Shown: positions 49,265-60,300 of the stretch, in pieces
Layout: the number at the start of each line of letters is the position of its first letter
How positions within the stretch are numbered: position 1 is the first letter of the stretch
Origin: UBA2040 sp002384725
Lineage (GTDB): Bacteria; Bacteroidota; Bacteroidia; Flavobacteriales_D; Crocinitomicaceae
Direction of reading: 5' to 3'
Assembly: GCA_963926475.1 (NCBI GenBank)
Contig: CAWUXE010000004.1
Location: 1-64,000 of the forward strand
DNA length: 64,000 nt
Notes under the pieces: model-generated
Told to the model about the DNA's origin: nothing
Seen by the model: the letters and a program-made list of their open reading frames with translations, nothing else
Database searches by the model: none
Program-made: the position numbers and the translations under genes

Positions 49265-51736
49265 TTAGAAATTAAAGGACAACCTTCCACGAAGACCGAT
49301 AGGGTTAATATCTGGGGTAAGATGGGTCAATCGCCACACCAAATCAATTCGTCCGAATTTGAAGATGTTTTCAATGCCCGCACTCGCTTCGGCGTATGGA
49401 ATGCTGTTGAAGGGTTTCACAAAAGTAGGAATTGCGATATCTCCTCCTTGATTGATGCTCATTGAACCAATTGTCGCTCGTCCTCCCGTAACCATTCTCC
49501 ATTTCAATTTTTTCAGCAAAGGAACACGGTTCAAGAAAAAACCATCCCAATGTTGTTCAACGTAAACAGTTGCATATTGATCAGAAATGAACTCATAGAA
49601 ATTTAGTTTATTAAAAGTAGAAGTCAACAACCAATAGGATTGACTTCCTTCGTGAATTTTCAAGAATGGATAAGCGGCATCCCCAAATACTTTTCCAACG
49701 TTTCCACCATATCGAATTCTCCCAAAAATACCCGTTTGACGAGTGTGATCCACATAGAAATCCAAACGCTGGTATTGGTAATCGCTACCAAACATTCCTT
49801 TAATTCCGAAAGTACCTTCCAGCTTTAAAATTGGGTATTTTGAACGTAAGCTCACTCTATCGTAAACACCAGAAATAAACTCTTCATCCTTGGCCCAACG
49901 AATACTCACGTTGACTTCGGAAGCACTCAAGGTATTCAAGGTATCCTTGAGATTGCCTGTATTGTTTAGCCGAACATAATTGGCACGACCTAAAGCTTCA
50001 ACACTACGCCATTCGAAACCACTTTTTAAAATTAAATCCTTCTTGATATCGCGTTCGATATAGCCGCCGACTCGATTAATAAAAGTCAACTTATCCAAGG
50101 CCCCTGTTCTGAAAATTGTTCCAAACGTACTTCCAACGGTTGCCGCTGTAGCCGATTGTCCCAATTGTTCAATATCGTAATTGTAATAGGCCGATAAGAA
50201 CGTCCTCTTTTTTTCGCTCAGATTGGCGCGCAATGTGAACAAATATTTAAAACGTTCATCCGCCAAACCATATGCCAATCGACCACCTAATTCAATTCGT
50301 TTCGAAAAATTATTTGATGTTCTCAGGGAAAGGGCAAATCGGTATTTCTCGATAGGATTTGTACTAAAGGCATTGAAGATGCTTCCAACTTCTACTTTTC
50401 CAAAAACGTAGTAACCAGTTGTCGCCATGTACATCAAGTTTTTTAACAATTTGAAATAGGCATTACTCTCCAAAGAGTCTACCATCTCATTAATCCGTTC
50501 TTCTTGCAGCGATAACGGTTTATGCCTCTTTTCCTTCCAATATGCTTCACTCCTGGAATCTGCGCCTAAAACCGTCTGTACCTTTTCGTCCGTTTTGTAA
50601 AACTCATCCGGTCGTTTTTCGTTTATCGTGAAGTTCTTTCTCGACGAATATTTTCTCCCGTAGAATCCATAAATTTTCGAACCTTGCGCCAAGTTGATAT
50701 CAGCAATCATACGCTCTTCTGTTAGCATCCAAACTTCAGGAGCAACCATATCAAAATTGTGCTCGAAATACATATCGAGAATAAAGTTGATGTTGGCATC
50801 TTTGGCAATATTGGCTTTGAACTGCTTGATGGCGTAGGTTGTGTCGTGTATCCAAAACTCTCCTTCGAAAGTTAATTCACCCGTTCTTTTGGGCGTAAAA
50901 GTGAGATTATAACACCACTGATTATCGATGAAAGCAGAATCAACTAAATAAAATTTATAAAATCCACGAGCGAAGTCTGCTGCCGGCGAAACGAAGGCTT
51001 TTCCAAATATTGGAATGTAATTGTCGTACACATTCACATCCAAATACATATCGCCTAAAAACTGATTAAAATCCAGCTGTTCAGAACCCGAAACTTGATA
51101 TGCCTGCATTACTTCCACCTTCTTTTTTGGACGATTCTTGAAATAAAAATCAGAAATAGACTCCGTTAAAAGAACCGGTAAATACGGTTTATCCACATCT
51201 ACTGAATCCATATAATCTAATACAAAATCGAGTTTTTTTAATCCTCGACCTTCTTTGAATTCGCCATTTAAATTATTCACATCAAATTGTAATTTATTGT
51301 ACAATTCATATTCGTACGCATCCAGCTTCTCCTTGTTGTTGATGTCTTTGTTGGCAACCAGTTTTTTATGCAGTCGTGCACTGGCTGGTTCATCTGGTGG
51401 ACGAATGGTCACTTCACCCAATTCAGTCACAATAAATGTCATTTGAACATCAATTGTTTGTTCCGCATCCATTTTTACCGACTTTACAGCTTTTGTGTAA
51501 CCCGAAAAAGAGAAAACAAGCGAGTCACTTGCGTAGTAAGTTTCTAGGGAATAATTCCCTAAGGTGTCAGTGTACGTTCCTGATTTTGTATCTAGAAAGT
51601 ATACCTTAACAAATGGCATTGGTTCCCCGTTGCTTTTATCCGTTACTATACCTTTTACTATAGTTTTTTGTCCGAATACAAATTGCCCAATAAATAGGAT
51701 TAGAAATAACGATGAATATTTGATTAGTTGATTCAT
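49265..51736 (-). CDS. DUF5686 outer-membrane protein with carboxypeptidase-like regulatory domain
   Basis: 823 residues. Signal peptide (SSLFLILFIGQFVFGQ), CarboxypepD_reg domain (VKGIVTDKSNGEPMPFVKVYFLDT ... TYTDTLGNYSL), then a long DUF5686 region: PYLPVLLTESISDFYF near residue 190, an outer-membrane-like second half with repeated amphipathic strands, and an ending GLRGRLSFNF consistent with a barrel. Exact role unknown; the family is widespread in Bacteroidota. Its ATG overlaps the tatC stop by 4 nt, so translation is coupled. Confidence 0.85.
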   Translation of the reverse strand: MNQLIKYSSLFLILFIGQFVFGQKTIVKGIVTDKSNGEPMPFVKVYFLDTKSGTYTDTLGNYSLETYYASDSLVFSFSGYTKAVKSVKMDAEQTIDVQMTFIVTELGEVTIRPPDEPASARLHKKLVANKDINNKEKLDAYEYELYNKLQFDVNNLNGEFKEGRGLKKLDFVLDYMDSVDVDKPYLPVLLTESISDFYFKNRPKKKVEVMQAYQVSGSEQLDFNQFLGDMYLDVNVYDNYIPIFGKAFVSPAADFARGFYKFYLVDSAFIDNQWCYNLTFTPKRTGELTFEGEFWIHDTTYAIKQFKANIAKDANINFILDMYFEHNFDMVAPEVWMLTEERMIADINLAQGSKIYGFYGRKYSSRKNFTINEKRPDEFYKTDEKVQTVLGADSRSEAYWKEKRHKPLSLQEERINEMVDSLESNAYFKLLKNLMYMATTGYYVFGKVEVGSIFNAFSTNPIEKYRFALSLRTSNNFSKRIELGGRLAYGLADERFKYLFTLRANLSEKKRTFLSAYYNYDIEQLGQSATAATVGSTFGTIFRTGALDKLTFINRVGGYIERDIKKDLILKSGFEWRSVEALGRANYVRLNNTGNLKDTLNTLSASEVNVSIRWAKDEEFISGVYDRVSLRSKYPILKLEGTFGIKGMFGSDYQYQRLDFYVDHTRQTGIFGRIRYGGNVGKVFGDAAYPFLKIHEGSQSYWLLTSTFNKLNFYEFISDQYATVYVEQHWDGFFLNRVPLLKKLKWRMVTGGRATIGSMSINQGGDIAIPTFVKPFNSIPYAEASAGIENIFKFGRIDLVWRLTHLTPDINPIGLRGRLSFNF

Positions 51737-52524
51737 GCAGCGTTTTCGGCATTTCGTTTTTTCTCCGCTCTCGAAGACACTAAGATCCCTACCTCGTATA
51801 GAAGAGCAATCGGAATGGCAACAATAACTTGGGAAATCAAATCAGGTGGTGTAATTACGGCAGAAAGAATTAAAACAGCGACAATCGCATGCTTTCTATA
51901 CTTGCGTAAAAATGCGGCATTTATTATACCAAGTTTGGTTAGCAAATAGCTTACAACAGGTAATAAAAACAACAATCCTGAATAAAATACAGTGGAAAGG
52001 ATGGTCGATAGGTAAGAATTTACTGTAAAAATATTGTTGATTTCTTCACTGATTTTATATGTTCCGAAAAACTGAACACACAAAGGAGCAAGCACGAAAT
52101 ACCCAAAAAGTATCCCTAAATAGAAAAGCACGCTCACATAAAAGATAATCCCTTTCGAAATACTGACCTCATTTTGTTTCAGTCCGGGTTTTATAAAGCG
52201 CCATATTTGAAAAAAAACAAAGGGAAATGCTCCCACGAATCCACCCATTAAACTCATGACCAAGGAATAGGAAAACTGCCCTGACATAGTTTGGCTTTGC
52301 ATTTGTATTGGGACATCACCCGCACAAACACCGAACCATTCGCACATTTTTTGGTAGGTAATGAAATCTTTGCTTCTCAGCGATAAAAAGACATTTTCCA
52401 TTATCCATTCTTGAAAGGTCCACAAAACTGCGGCAAACAAAATTATCGCGATAGCCGACTTTACAATTCTCCACCGAAGCTCTTCCAGATGATCCAAAAA
52501 TGACATTTCTTTGTCCACGCTCAT
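51733..52524 (-). CDS. tatC: twin-arginine translocase subunit TatC
   Basis: About 263 residues, six predicted helices. The N-terminal signature MSFLDHLEELRWRIVKSAIAI and the FFQIWRFIKPGLKQNE segment are diagnostic; IITPPDLISQVIVAIPIALLYEVGI forms the C-terminal helices. It recognises twin-arginine signals. The longer frame from 52563 is unlikely; a TACTTTTG box at 52534-52541 lies just before the ATG at 52524, which I use. Confidence 0.95.
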   Translation of the reverse strand: MSVDKEMSFLDHLEELRWRIVKSAIAIILFAAVLWTFQEWIMENVFLSLRSKDFITYQKMCEWFGVCAGDVPIQMQSQTMSGQFSYSLVMSLMGGFVGAFPFVFFQIWRFIKPGLKQNEVSISKGIIFYVSVLFYLGILFGYFVLAPLCVQFFGTYKISEEINNIFTVNSYLSTILSTVFYSGLLFLLPVVSYLLTKLGIINAAFLRKYRKHAIVAVLILSAVITPPDLISQVIVAIPIALLYEVGILVSSRAEKKRNAENAA

Positions 52525-52533
52525 AAACTTCCT

Positions 52534-52541
52534 CAAAAGTA
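52534..52541 (-). promoter_or_regulatory. candidate -7 box for tatC
   Basis: Minus-strand TACTTTTG fits TAnnTTTG, 9 nt before the chosen ATG, implying an almost leaderless mRNA. No good -33 element at the normal spacing. Confidence 0.35.
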
Positions 52542-52632
52542 AGTAAACCCTTCGAAGAAACATCGAGAATCAAGAACTGAATTTGCACATGAAAATGGTT
52601 AAAACTGACTTTGAAATTTATGGTTTTTATCT

Positions 52633-52662
52633 TTTGTTAAATGTTTTAATTGCGTATATTCG
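52633..52662 (+). promoter_or_regulatory. candidate promoter of recQ
   Basis: TTTG (52633-52636), 18-nt spacer, TATATTCG (52655-52662), one mismatch from TAnnTTTG; 30 nt before the recQ ATG. Confidence 0.45.
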
Positions 52663-52692
52663 TGAGTGCTCAAAACAAAGAGCCTATACTAA

Positions 52693-54882
52693 ATGGTTAA
52701 TTTAACGGCAAACGATACGCTCAAAGGAGCGTTAAGAAAATTCTTTGGTTTCGACGGGTTCAAGGGTAGTCAAGAAGAGATTATTCAGAATCTATTGGAG
52801 AAGAAGAATACATTTGTTATCATGCCTACGGGCGGCGGAAAGTCGCTCTGCTACCAATTACCCGCGCTATTATCGGAAGGAACTGCTATCATTGTTTCGC
52901 CATTAATTGCCTTGATGAAAAATCAGGTGGATGCCATTCGTGGGGTCAGTGAAGAAGAAGGAATTGCGCACGTTTTAAACTCCTCTTTGACGAAAACGGA
53001 GATCACTCGGGTGAAACAAGATATCGTTGACGGCGTGACAAAAATGTTGTTCGTTGCACCCGAATCGTTGACTAAACAAGAAAACATTGACTTTTTAACA
53101 TCTGTAAACGTTTCTTTTTTCGCTATTGACGAAGCGCATTGTATTAGTGAGTGGGGGCACGATTTCAGACCAGAATACAGAAGATTAAGAGAGATTTTTG
53201 AGAAAATTTCCAATGTTCCAATAATAGCTTTAACTGCAACGGCGACGCCAAAGGTTCAGCATGATATTCAAAAGAATCTAAATATGCTGGACGCTACGGT
53301 TTTTAAATCATCGTTCAACAGAGACAATTTATATTACGAAATACGACCGAAGCGAGACGTTCAAAAAGAAATCATTCGGTATATCCGTAAAATGGCCGGC
53401 AAAAGTGGTATCATCTATTGCTTGAGTCGAAAGAAGGTGGATGAAATTGCTGAACTATTACAGGTGAATGGAATTTTAGCCTTGCCTTATCACGCAGGAT
53501 TAGATGCCAATACACGTGTAAAACATCAAGACATGTTTTTGATGGAAGATGTGGATGTAATTGTCGCAACTATTGCCTTCGGGATGGGAATTGACAAACC
53601 AGATGTTCGCTTCGTAATTCACCACGATATTCCAAAATCGATAGAAAGTTATTACCAGGAAACGGGTCGTGCTGGTCGCGATGGCGGTGAAGGTGAATGT
53701 TTGTCGTTTTACAGCTACAAGGACATTGAGAAATTGGAGAAATTCCTCCAAGGAAAACCCGTCGCCGAATTGGAAATTGGACGTCAATTGTTGCATGAAA
53801 TTGTTTCTTATGCCGAAACATCGGTTTGTCGACGCAAATTCATCCTTCATTATTTTGGAGAAGTATTTGACGAAAAGAAATGCGATAAAGGTTGCGACAA
53901 TTGCAAGCACCCGAAAGATAAAATCGAAGGAAAAGAGCAGATTACACTTTTATTGAAAACCATTCTGGAACTGGAAGAACAACAAAAAGCGAAACACGTT
54001 TGTGCTTTTCTTTCCGGCAATGTTACTTCAGACATCAAGAGCTACAAGCACAATTTGATGGATAGCTTTGGCAAAGGAAAAAAATGGGATGAAAATTTCT
54101 GGAATGCTTGCTGCCGTCAGGCCGTAGTTTCTGGACTTATTTCAAAAGATATTGAAAGTTATGGAATTCTCAAGATAACGAAGAAAGGTCAGGCATTTTT
54201 AGCCAAGCCAACTTCTTTTACCCTTATAAAAGAGAACGAATACTTATTGGAAGCGGATGACGATTTTGTCTTAAGCGGAAAGGGAGGTGCATTTGACGAA
54301 ACACTTTATCAAATGCTGCTTGACTTGCGTAAAAGCACTGCAAAATCGAGTAATGTGCCGCCGTTTGTTTTATTTCAAGAGCCATCTTTGAAGGACATGT
54401 GTTTTCAATATCCAATTACACTGGATGAATTGACCAATATTCAAGGAGTAGGTCAAGGAAAAGCAAAACGATACGGTAAGCCATTCGTTCATATGATTGC
54501 GGGGTACGTTGAAACCAATGAAATTAGCCGTCCGAATGATTTGGTGGTGAAATCCTTGGTGAATAAATCAGGATTGAAAGTTCAGTTGATTCAAAACATT
54601 GATCGCAAGTTACCATTAGAAGATATCGGACAGTCCCAAGGGAAATCACTGGCTGAAGTTATAGATGAAATAGAAGCGATTGTTGCTTCCGGAACACGGG
54701 TCAACATCAATTATTACATCGATGACATACTAGATGCCGACAACCAAGAAGAGATTTTTGATTATTTCATTGAAGCCGAAACGGACGAATTAATGGACGC
54801 TTACAAAGAATTTGACGGCGATTATTCGGAAGAAGAGTTACGTTTGGTTCGGATTAAGTTCATGAATGAATACGCGAATTAA
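52693..54882 (+). CDS. recQ: ATP-dependent DNA helicase RecQ
   Basis: 729 residues, superfamily 2. Walker A MPTGGGKS (K50), DEAH motif IDEAHCISEWGHDFRP (D146), ALTATATP, helicase C-terminal domain with GRAGRDGGEG, the RecQ zinc region (C-R-R-K ... CDKGCDNCKHP), winged helix, and an HRDC-type domain. It unwinds recombination and replication intermediates. Longer than the E. coli protein (about 610 residues) owing to a C-terminal extension (after about 640, acidic, ending EFDGDYSEEELRLVRIKFMNEYAN). It ends only 3 nt from the convergent lipoprotein gene. Confidence 0.95.
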   Translation: MVNLTANDTLKGALRKFFGFDGFKGSQEEIIQNLLEKKNTFVIMPTGGGKSLCYQLPALLSEGTAIIVSPLIALMKNQVDAIRGVSEEEGIAHVLNSSLTKTEITRVKQDIVDGVTKMLFVAPESLTKQENIDFLTSVNVSFFAIDEAHCISEWGHDFRPEYRRLREIFEKISNVPIIALTATATPKVQHDIQKNLNMLDATVFKSSFNRDNLYYEIRPKRDVQKEIIRYIRKMAGKSGIIYCLSRKKVDEIAELLQVNGILALPYHAGLDANTRVKHQDMFLMEDVDVIVATIAFGMGIDKPDVRFVIHHDIPKSIESYYQETGRAGRDGGEGECLSFYSYKDIEKLEKFLQGKPVAELEIGRQLLHEIVSYAETSVCRRKFILHYFGEVFDEKKCDKGCDNCKHPKDKIEGKEQITLLLKTILELEEQQKAKHVCAFLSGNVTSDIKSYKHNLMDSFGKGKKWDENFWNACCRQAVVSGLISKDIESYGILKITKKGQAFLAKPTSFTLIKENEYLLEADDDFVLSGKGGAFDETLYQMLLDLRKSTAKSSNVPPFVLFQEPSLKDMCFQYPITLDELTNIQGVGQGKAKRYGKPFVHMIAGYVETNEISRPNDLVVKSLVNKSGLKVQLIQNIDRKLPLEDIGQSQGKSLAEVIDEIEAIVASGTRVNINYYIDDILDADNQEEIFDYFIEAETDELMDAYKEFDGDYSEEELRLVRIKFMNEYAN

Positions 54883-54885
54883 AAC

Positions 54886-55299
54886 CTACTTCGCCTTCAA
54901 CACCAGCACACTTTTCCTGTTTGGATTTAAGACCATTTCAAGAATCATGTCTTTTTTTAATTGGCGATTTATGCCGCAATCATAAATTTGATTGGGTGCT
55001 CGAAATTGTAAATCCCGTAAAGAAATTTGTTCAAAATCTCCGATAAAATTAAAAATTGAAGTATCCATCGCATTGTCTGCATTCCATTGTATTTCTACAG
55101 TTCCCAACTTGCTTTTTTTATCAATTGTAAAGGTAGCCATGCCAGAATCAAGATCGAATTTTTCGGTAGTTCCATCATAAATAATTTCCTCATAGGAGGT
55201 GATTTCCCAAACACCGTCCAAATTTTTTCGGCTTTGTTTCTCCTTGTCACAAGAAAAAACGAACAACAGAAGAACAGTAAAAAGCAGGAACTTATTCAA
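54886..55299 (-). CDS. hypothetical lipoprotein, lipocalin-like
   Basis: 137 residues. Signal ending LLLFVFSC (cysteine at residue 17), then GVWEITSYEEIIYDGT and a set of short beta strands (MATFTIDKKSKLGTVEIQWNAD) resembling the single-domain lipocalin-like proteins common in this phylum. Its ATG overlaps the end of the upstream DUF4230-like gene by 8 nt. Confidence 0.72.
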   Translation of the reverse strand: MNKFLLFTVLLLFVFSCDKEKQSRKNLDGVWEITSYEEIIYDGTTEKFDLDSGMATFTIDKKSKLGTVEIQWNADNAMDTSIFNFIGDFEQISLRDLQFRAPNQIYDCGINRQLKKDMILEMVLNPNRKSVLVLKAK

Positions 55300-55744
55300 A
55301 ATAGACTAAGATTGTTCGATCGTCCGGCATGATCTTTTTCAATACGTTCAACATCCCTTCTTCGCATTTATCCGTCAATTTTGCAGCAACGACGTCCCGT
55401 TCAAACTTCTTTTTTACTTTGTTCTGATCGATACGATAATTGTTATCGGTTAAATCGAAGCCAATTTGCGCATCGCCTTTTACCCAAATATCTTTCTCAG
55501 GAATCGCTTTTAAATCAATTCCGGCCTTCCCTTTTGCCTTGCAAGAAATTAATATTTTTCTATCCCAAAATTTCCACCATTCTACTTTGTCATCGACGCG
55601 TAATACTTTCGAAAAAGTATATTCTGTTGTCGACAATTCACCAATTTCCCGAATTTGAAACACTTCTGGTTTGGGTAATTCTTTTTCTTCACTAAAAGCG
55701 AAGGCAGCAATCAGAAGGATAAAAATCAAACTTAATTTTCTCAT
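55292..55744 (-). CDS. DUF4230-like exported protein
   Basis: 150 residues. N-terminal signal (KLSLIFILLIAAFAFS), then IREIGELSTTEYTFSKVLRVDD and KILISCKAKGKAGIDLKAI, which fit DUF4230 (the E-L-x-T-x-E-Y and G-x-x-x-A-G-I-D-L pattern). Function unknown. Overlaps its neighbours on both sides by 4 and 8 nt, part of a compact operon. Confidence 0.7.
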   Translation of the reverse strand: MRKLSLIFILLIAAFAFSEEKELPKPEVFQIREIGELSTTEYTFSKVLRVDDKVEWWKFWDRKILISCKAKGKAGIDLKAIPEKDIWVKGDAQIGFDLTDNNYRIDQNKVKKKFERDVVAAKLTDKCEEGMLNVLKKIMPDDRTILVYFE

Positions 55745-56931
55745 AATTTAAAAGCCGTTACGGCCATCATTTGCATGCCAATTTTCAAAGCGTTGGGATC
55801 AATATCAAACTTAGGATGATGCACGCCAAAGATAATTCCTTTCGCTTCATTTCTGACACCTAATCTAAAAAAGCACGCTGGCACCTTGTGCGAATAAAAC
55901 GAAAAATCTTCCGCTGTCATGCGTAATTCTAATTCTTTAACGTTTTGGTCGCCCAAAATTTGCTTCGCCTTGGTCGATTGTTCTTTCGTGGTTCCTTCAT
56001 CATTCACTAAAAACGGATACCCTTTTACAATATTGAGGTCGATAATTGCACCTGTTTCGGCTTGAATTTTATTTGAATATTCTTGAATCCAATTCAATGC
56101 TTTGGCTCTCCATTCTTCGTCCATCGTGCGGAAAGTACCTTTAATTTCTGCGGAATCAGGAATAATATTCGTTGCTCCAATTGCTTCGAAATGACCTATA
56201 CTCAAAATGAAGGGAACGCCTGCTTTTTTACGCTCTTCAATATATTTTTTCAGTCCACTGACCAATTTTGCACCAGCTTGAATGGGATCAATACAATTTT
56301 CTGGAAGCGCGGCATGTCCACCTTTCCCTTTCACCGTGAAATGTAATTCGTCGCAAGATGCCATATACAAACCTTCTCGGAAACCTACTATACCAACCTC
56401 CATTTCCGGAAATACGTGCAAGCCAAAAATAGATTTTACAGGTCGTTTTTTAAGTGCACCTGCCGCGATCATCAAAGATGCTCCACCAGGTGCTTTTTCT
56501 TCGCCGGGTTGAAACAATAATTGAACAGGGTAGTCTAATTCATTTTCCAATTCTTTTAAAATTTTCGCTGCACCCAACAAGATCGAAGAATGCACATCGT
56601 GCCCACAAGCGTGCATGACGCCCGGGTTTTTTGAGGTATACGCCTTTTCGTTTTGTTCTAAAATCGGCAGTGCATCCAAATCAGCCCGAAGCACGACATG
56701 TTCTATTTCCTTCAAATGATTTCCTTGAATAAAACCGAGTATTCCTGTTCCCGCAATCTCCGTCTCATGTGGGATATTCCATTCGGTTAATTTTTGAGAA
56801 ACAAACTTCATGGTTTCAAATTCGACAAATGAAAGCTCAGGATATTGGTGAAAATGTTCGCGAATTTCTCTTATTTCATCGAAAAATTCCTCAGATAATT
56901 GCTTGATGCGTTCTATTATCTTATCGTTCAT
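55741..56931 (-). CDS. M20-family metallopeptidase / amidohydrolase
   Basis: About 396 residues. Metal-binding motifs: RADLDALPI, VMHACGHDVHSSILL, LFQPGEEKAPGGA and GVHHPKFDIDP near the end. This is the layout of hippurate hydrolase / N-acyl-amino-acid amidohydrolases (M20D), which remove acyl groups from amino acids; the exact substrate is unknown. The frame opens at 56958, but the family start MNDKIIERIKQL at 56931 is preferred; it overlaps the TSUP gene by 11 nt. Confidence 0.9.
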   Translation of the reverse strand: MNDKIIERIKQLSEEFFDEIREIREHFHQYPELSFVEFETMKFVSQKLTEWNIPHETEIAGTGILGFIQGNHLKEIEHVVLRADLDALPILEQNEKAYTSKNPGVMHACGHDVHSSILLGAAKILKELENELDYPVQLLFQPGEEKAPGGASLMIAAGALKKRPVKSIFGLHVFPEMEVGIVGFREGLYMASCDELHFTVKGKGGHAALPENCIDPIQAGAKLVSGLKKYIEERKKAGVPFILSIGHFEAIGATNIIPDSAEIKGTFRTMDEEWRAKALNWIQEYSNKIQAETGAIIDLNIVKGYPFLVNDEGTTKEQSTKAKQILGDQNVKELELRMTAEDFSFYSHKVPACFFRLGVRNEAKGIIFGVHHPKFDIDPNALKIGMQMMAVTAFKL

Positions 56932-57313
56932 TTTGAATACCGTTATAGCCAGAAACAATCAATTTTACAGATATGAGCAACATGATGATTCCAAAAACAA
57001 ACTTTACTGCATGCGGCGATAGTTTAAGGGATAATTTACTCCCGATGTATCCGCCTAAAACAAATGTGAGCGATACTACAATGCCATATCCCCAATTGAT
57101 ATGTCCAGCTTTCATGTAATTCATAACAGCCAATATCCCAACAGGCAATAAAAGAATGAAGAGACTTGTACCTTGCGCTTGGTGCTGCGTCATTCCTAAT
57201 AAAAAAACCAAAGCTGGAACAATAATTATTCCACCTCCTACACCAACGAATCCACTGAGAATTCCGGAGGAAATACCAATTAGTACTAGAAATAAAATGG
57301 TTTGAACGCTCAT
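56921..57313 (-). CDS. half-size TSUP (TauE/SafE) permease
   Basis: 130 residues with four predicted helices. It carries one TSUP repeat: ISSGILSGFVGVGGGIIIVPALVFLLGMTQHQAQGTSLF, the conserved family core (FxGxGGGxxxxP, then A-x-G-T-S-L). Full-size members carry two repeats (about 250 residues), so this likely acts as a dimer. Substrate unknown (sulfite or organosulfonate for relatives). Begins 1 nt after the upstream outer-membrane protein gene. Confidence 0.82.
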   Translation of the reverse strand: MSVQTILFLVLIGISSGILSGFVGVGGGIIIVPALVFLLGMTQHQAQGTSLFILLLPVGILAVMNYMKAGHINWGYGIVVSLTFVLGGYIGSKLSLKLSPHAVKFVFGIIMLLISVKLIVSGYNGIQNER

Positions 57314-57314
57314 T

Positions 57315-60300
57315 TTAAATATCGTGTGTTAAAGACAAAAATAAATTGGGTTTCTTATTTAAACGAAGGTTTTCGATGCCCCAACCAACATCTGCACGCA
57401 CAAAGTAATCAAAAATTTTAGTTCTAACACCTGAACCAAGAGCGGCAATTATGGGTTCACGCGAATTTTCTATTTTTATCACAGCTGGTTTATTATTGAT
57501 AACTAATTCGTTGAAAACATTTTCATCCGAAAATGGGCTGCGACCGTTCCAAGCGGTTCCAACATCGAAGAATCCTATTAACTGAAAACTTCGAAGCGGT
57601 TCGTTTTTAATCGCCCCTTTTGTAAACAGAACAAAAAGTGGGACTCTAAGCTCAGAATTAATAACGGCAAAAGAATTTCCATTTCGCTGATTTTGAACGA
57701 AACCTCTCATGGGTGTCGCAAGTGTTTGGTAGGCGAAGTTTGCTTTTGGATCGACAGGTGTATCGAGATTAAAATTATTTGCTGGTCGTAACATCCAATT
57801 GTCAACACCGCCCATGTAATAGAGCAAACGTTTTCCGCCTATCGACGTTCCGGCTGCGATTCGGTTGACCCAAATTAGTTCTTTTCGAAGCGAAATTGAA
57901 TGTCGCGCATCAAAACCTAAGTTGACCATACCGAAAACTTTGGCACTTGTACTTTGAAGATATTCCGCAAAAACTTTCATGCGCATTCCTGTCCAAGCGT
58001 TTTCCGACCATTGTTTTGCATTATCGAAAACCAATGAAGTCTTCAGTCCACCTTGATAATTGTACCGTATATCTCTTTGTAAAGATGCTTCGCTCAGGGC
58101 TAAAGGATGAATAATATCCGTTCGAGACAAAATGGTTCCTCTTAAGGAAAAAACTTCCGAAAACGGATAGACCAGGTTCAACTGGATTTCATGCGTAATG
58201 TTTTTGTCCAGACCTTGCTCAAATTGGTCTTCGTAGCTTCGACGGTAGTAAAACAATTGCTTGTCTAATCGGTTTTTTCTAAAATTAATTCCAGTATAAA
58301 ATTCACTGTTGTTTCGGGAAGTTGGAATGCGCAAACCTCCAGAAATCACTACATCTTCCATGACATCGCTAAAGCTTATGCGCAGCATTCCACTTGCGGA
58401 TGGGTTTAGATACACACTACCAGGACCCGAATAAGTTTGGTACGACTGGTTCAAAAATGCATTATCAATTTTTGCACTAATGAAGTCTTTTGCGAAGTTG
58501 ATTTTGTATCTGCCTTGACTGGCACTTTCAAAAGTCACCTTTTCATTATTTTTATTCTTATTGATTTGCGATGGGTCTTCGAACAAAGTGATTTTCTGTT
58601 TCGTATATTTTTCGTCATCCGAAATTTCAATCGGTTTTTCAATAGAATCTTTGTTAAGAGAATCAGTCGATTGAACCGTGTCTTGAATAACGTAATTGGT
58701 CATTGGACCAAATTTTCGTGCAGCTCGGTCCTTAAAGTAAACTACATTCGATTCTTTTGGAGCGTGTTCAAGTGGACTTCTAAAGATCTGATACCTGTTG
58801 TTTTGAAAAATAAGCGTGACCACCTCGTCCGTTTTACCGATGACATTTTGCTGTAAAATTCCCGTTGTTAAATTACTTGTCGCAAACGTTTTATTATCTG
58901 GGCGATAATGAATTATGGTGTCGATAAAAGAGATTACACTGTCTTTCTTTAATTCCCAACGATTCCAGAGCCCGTTTTTATCGCTCAGATAGCTGATATT
59001 ACCATTTGGTAATTCTCGCGCTTGTTGCTCGTTCACATCAGCTGTCAAGGTAATTCGCTCATAGGTCAATCTCTTTTTGTCTTTATCTTTAATCGGAAAA
59101 AGGAAAAGATCATATGAGCTTTCATAGGGAACAATGACATTTTTTTTTGGAGGAAAATTGTCTGGGCGATTGCTCGAAAATAAAATTCCTGTGCTGTCAT
59201 TGGTCCAAGTCGGGTTCAAATCGTCCCAAAGGTCATCCGTTAATTGATCGACAGAATTGCCAGAAATTTTATACACGTAGAGATCCGTTTGACCATTTTT
59301 CACACCTGAAATCACTATGCTTTTTCCATCGGAAGAGTAATCACAAGAAAGTATTTTCTCCAAACTTGGCACTTCTTTGGTCAAGGTGGTGCTCTCTCCA
59401 ATGTCATATAGATTGAACATCAGCAAACCTTTTCTTTCGATAAAATACACGAAATAGTCACCCGAAGGATGAAAGGTTGCCACAGGAAAAGACTCGTCTT
59501 GAATCCTTAGTAAACGTGGTTCATTGGCAATGATCTTTTTTGTTTTGTCAGACGTGAAATCTTGCAAATACAGCTTGTACCGACCTTCTAGGTTGGCGAC
59601 GTAGACCATTTTATCACCCTGATCGTTAACAGCAACTGTTGTCAATTTCGCTCTTTTTTTCAAACGAGGTGTGATTTCTGTTCCCGAAACCTCTTCTTGG
59701 TACTTTATGTCGGCAAGAAATCTTTTCTTATAAAAATTATTGAATTCTGGAAGTAATTCTTGCGTGCTTGAACCCAACAGATATTCCAAAGTTCGATCGA
59801 TGTGTCCAACATTTCTGGTGACGAAAAGTATGCTCAGCAATTGACTTCTTCCGTACGTTTCTTGTATGTAATTCCAAAAAGCGTGACCAGCGATTGGTTC
59901 CTCTTCATCAGTTAATAACGAGAAATTCTCAAAGCGATTGGACAAAAAACCATCTTTCAATTTCGATTCAAAATCGGCATCCCATTCGCGAGACAAAAAA
60001 TGGACAAAGCCTTCGGTAAACCAAGCAGGGTTTTTATTTGGATCGTTGCCAATTAAAATATCCGACCATTGGTTTCCGTATAAAATCTTACGAATCGCGG
60101 TTTCAGCAACGATTTCTCTGATTTGTTGATTCAAAGAATTGTGATCGTCTTCATAATAAATCAGTAGTTTAGAACCAACAATTTGACTTTTCCCGCCATA
60201 GCTGGCGAAGTTTTCATTCGAAAGTCCAATATTGCTTTGTCGCAATTCCGTTAGTGACTTGAACAAAAGAATTTCAATATGTTCCTCAATTTGAAAATTT

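Noticed and set aside
53500..53910. Minus-strand frame inside recQ
   Set aside because: Falls across helicase motifs of RecQ on the plus strand and has no matching family.
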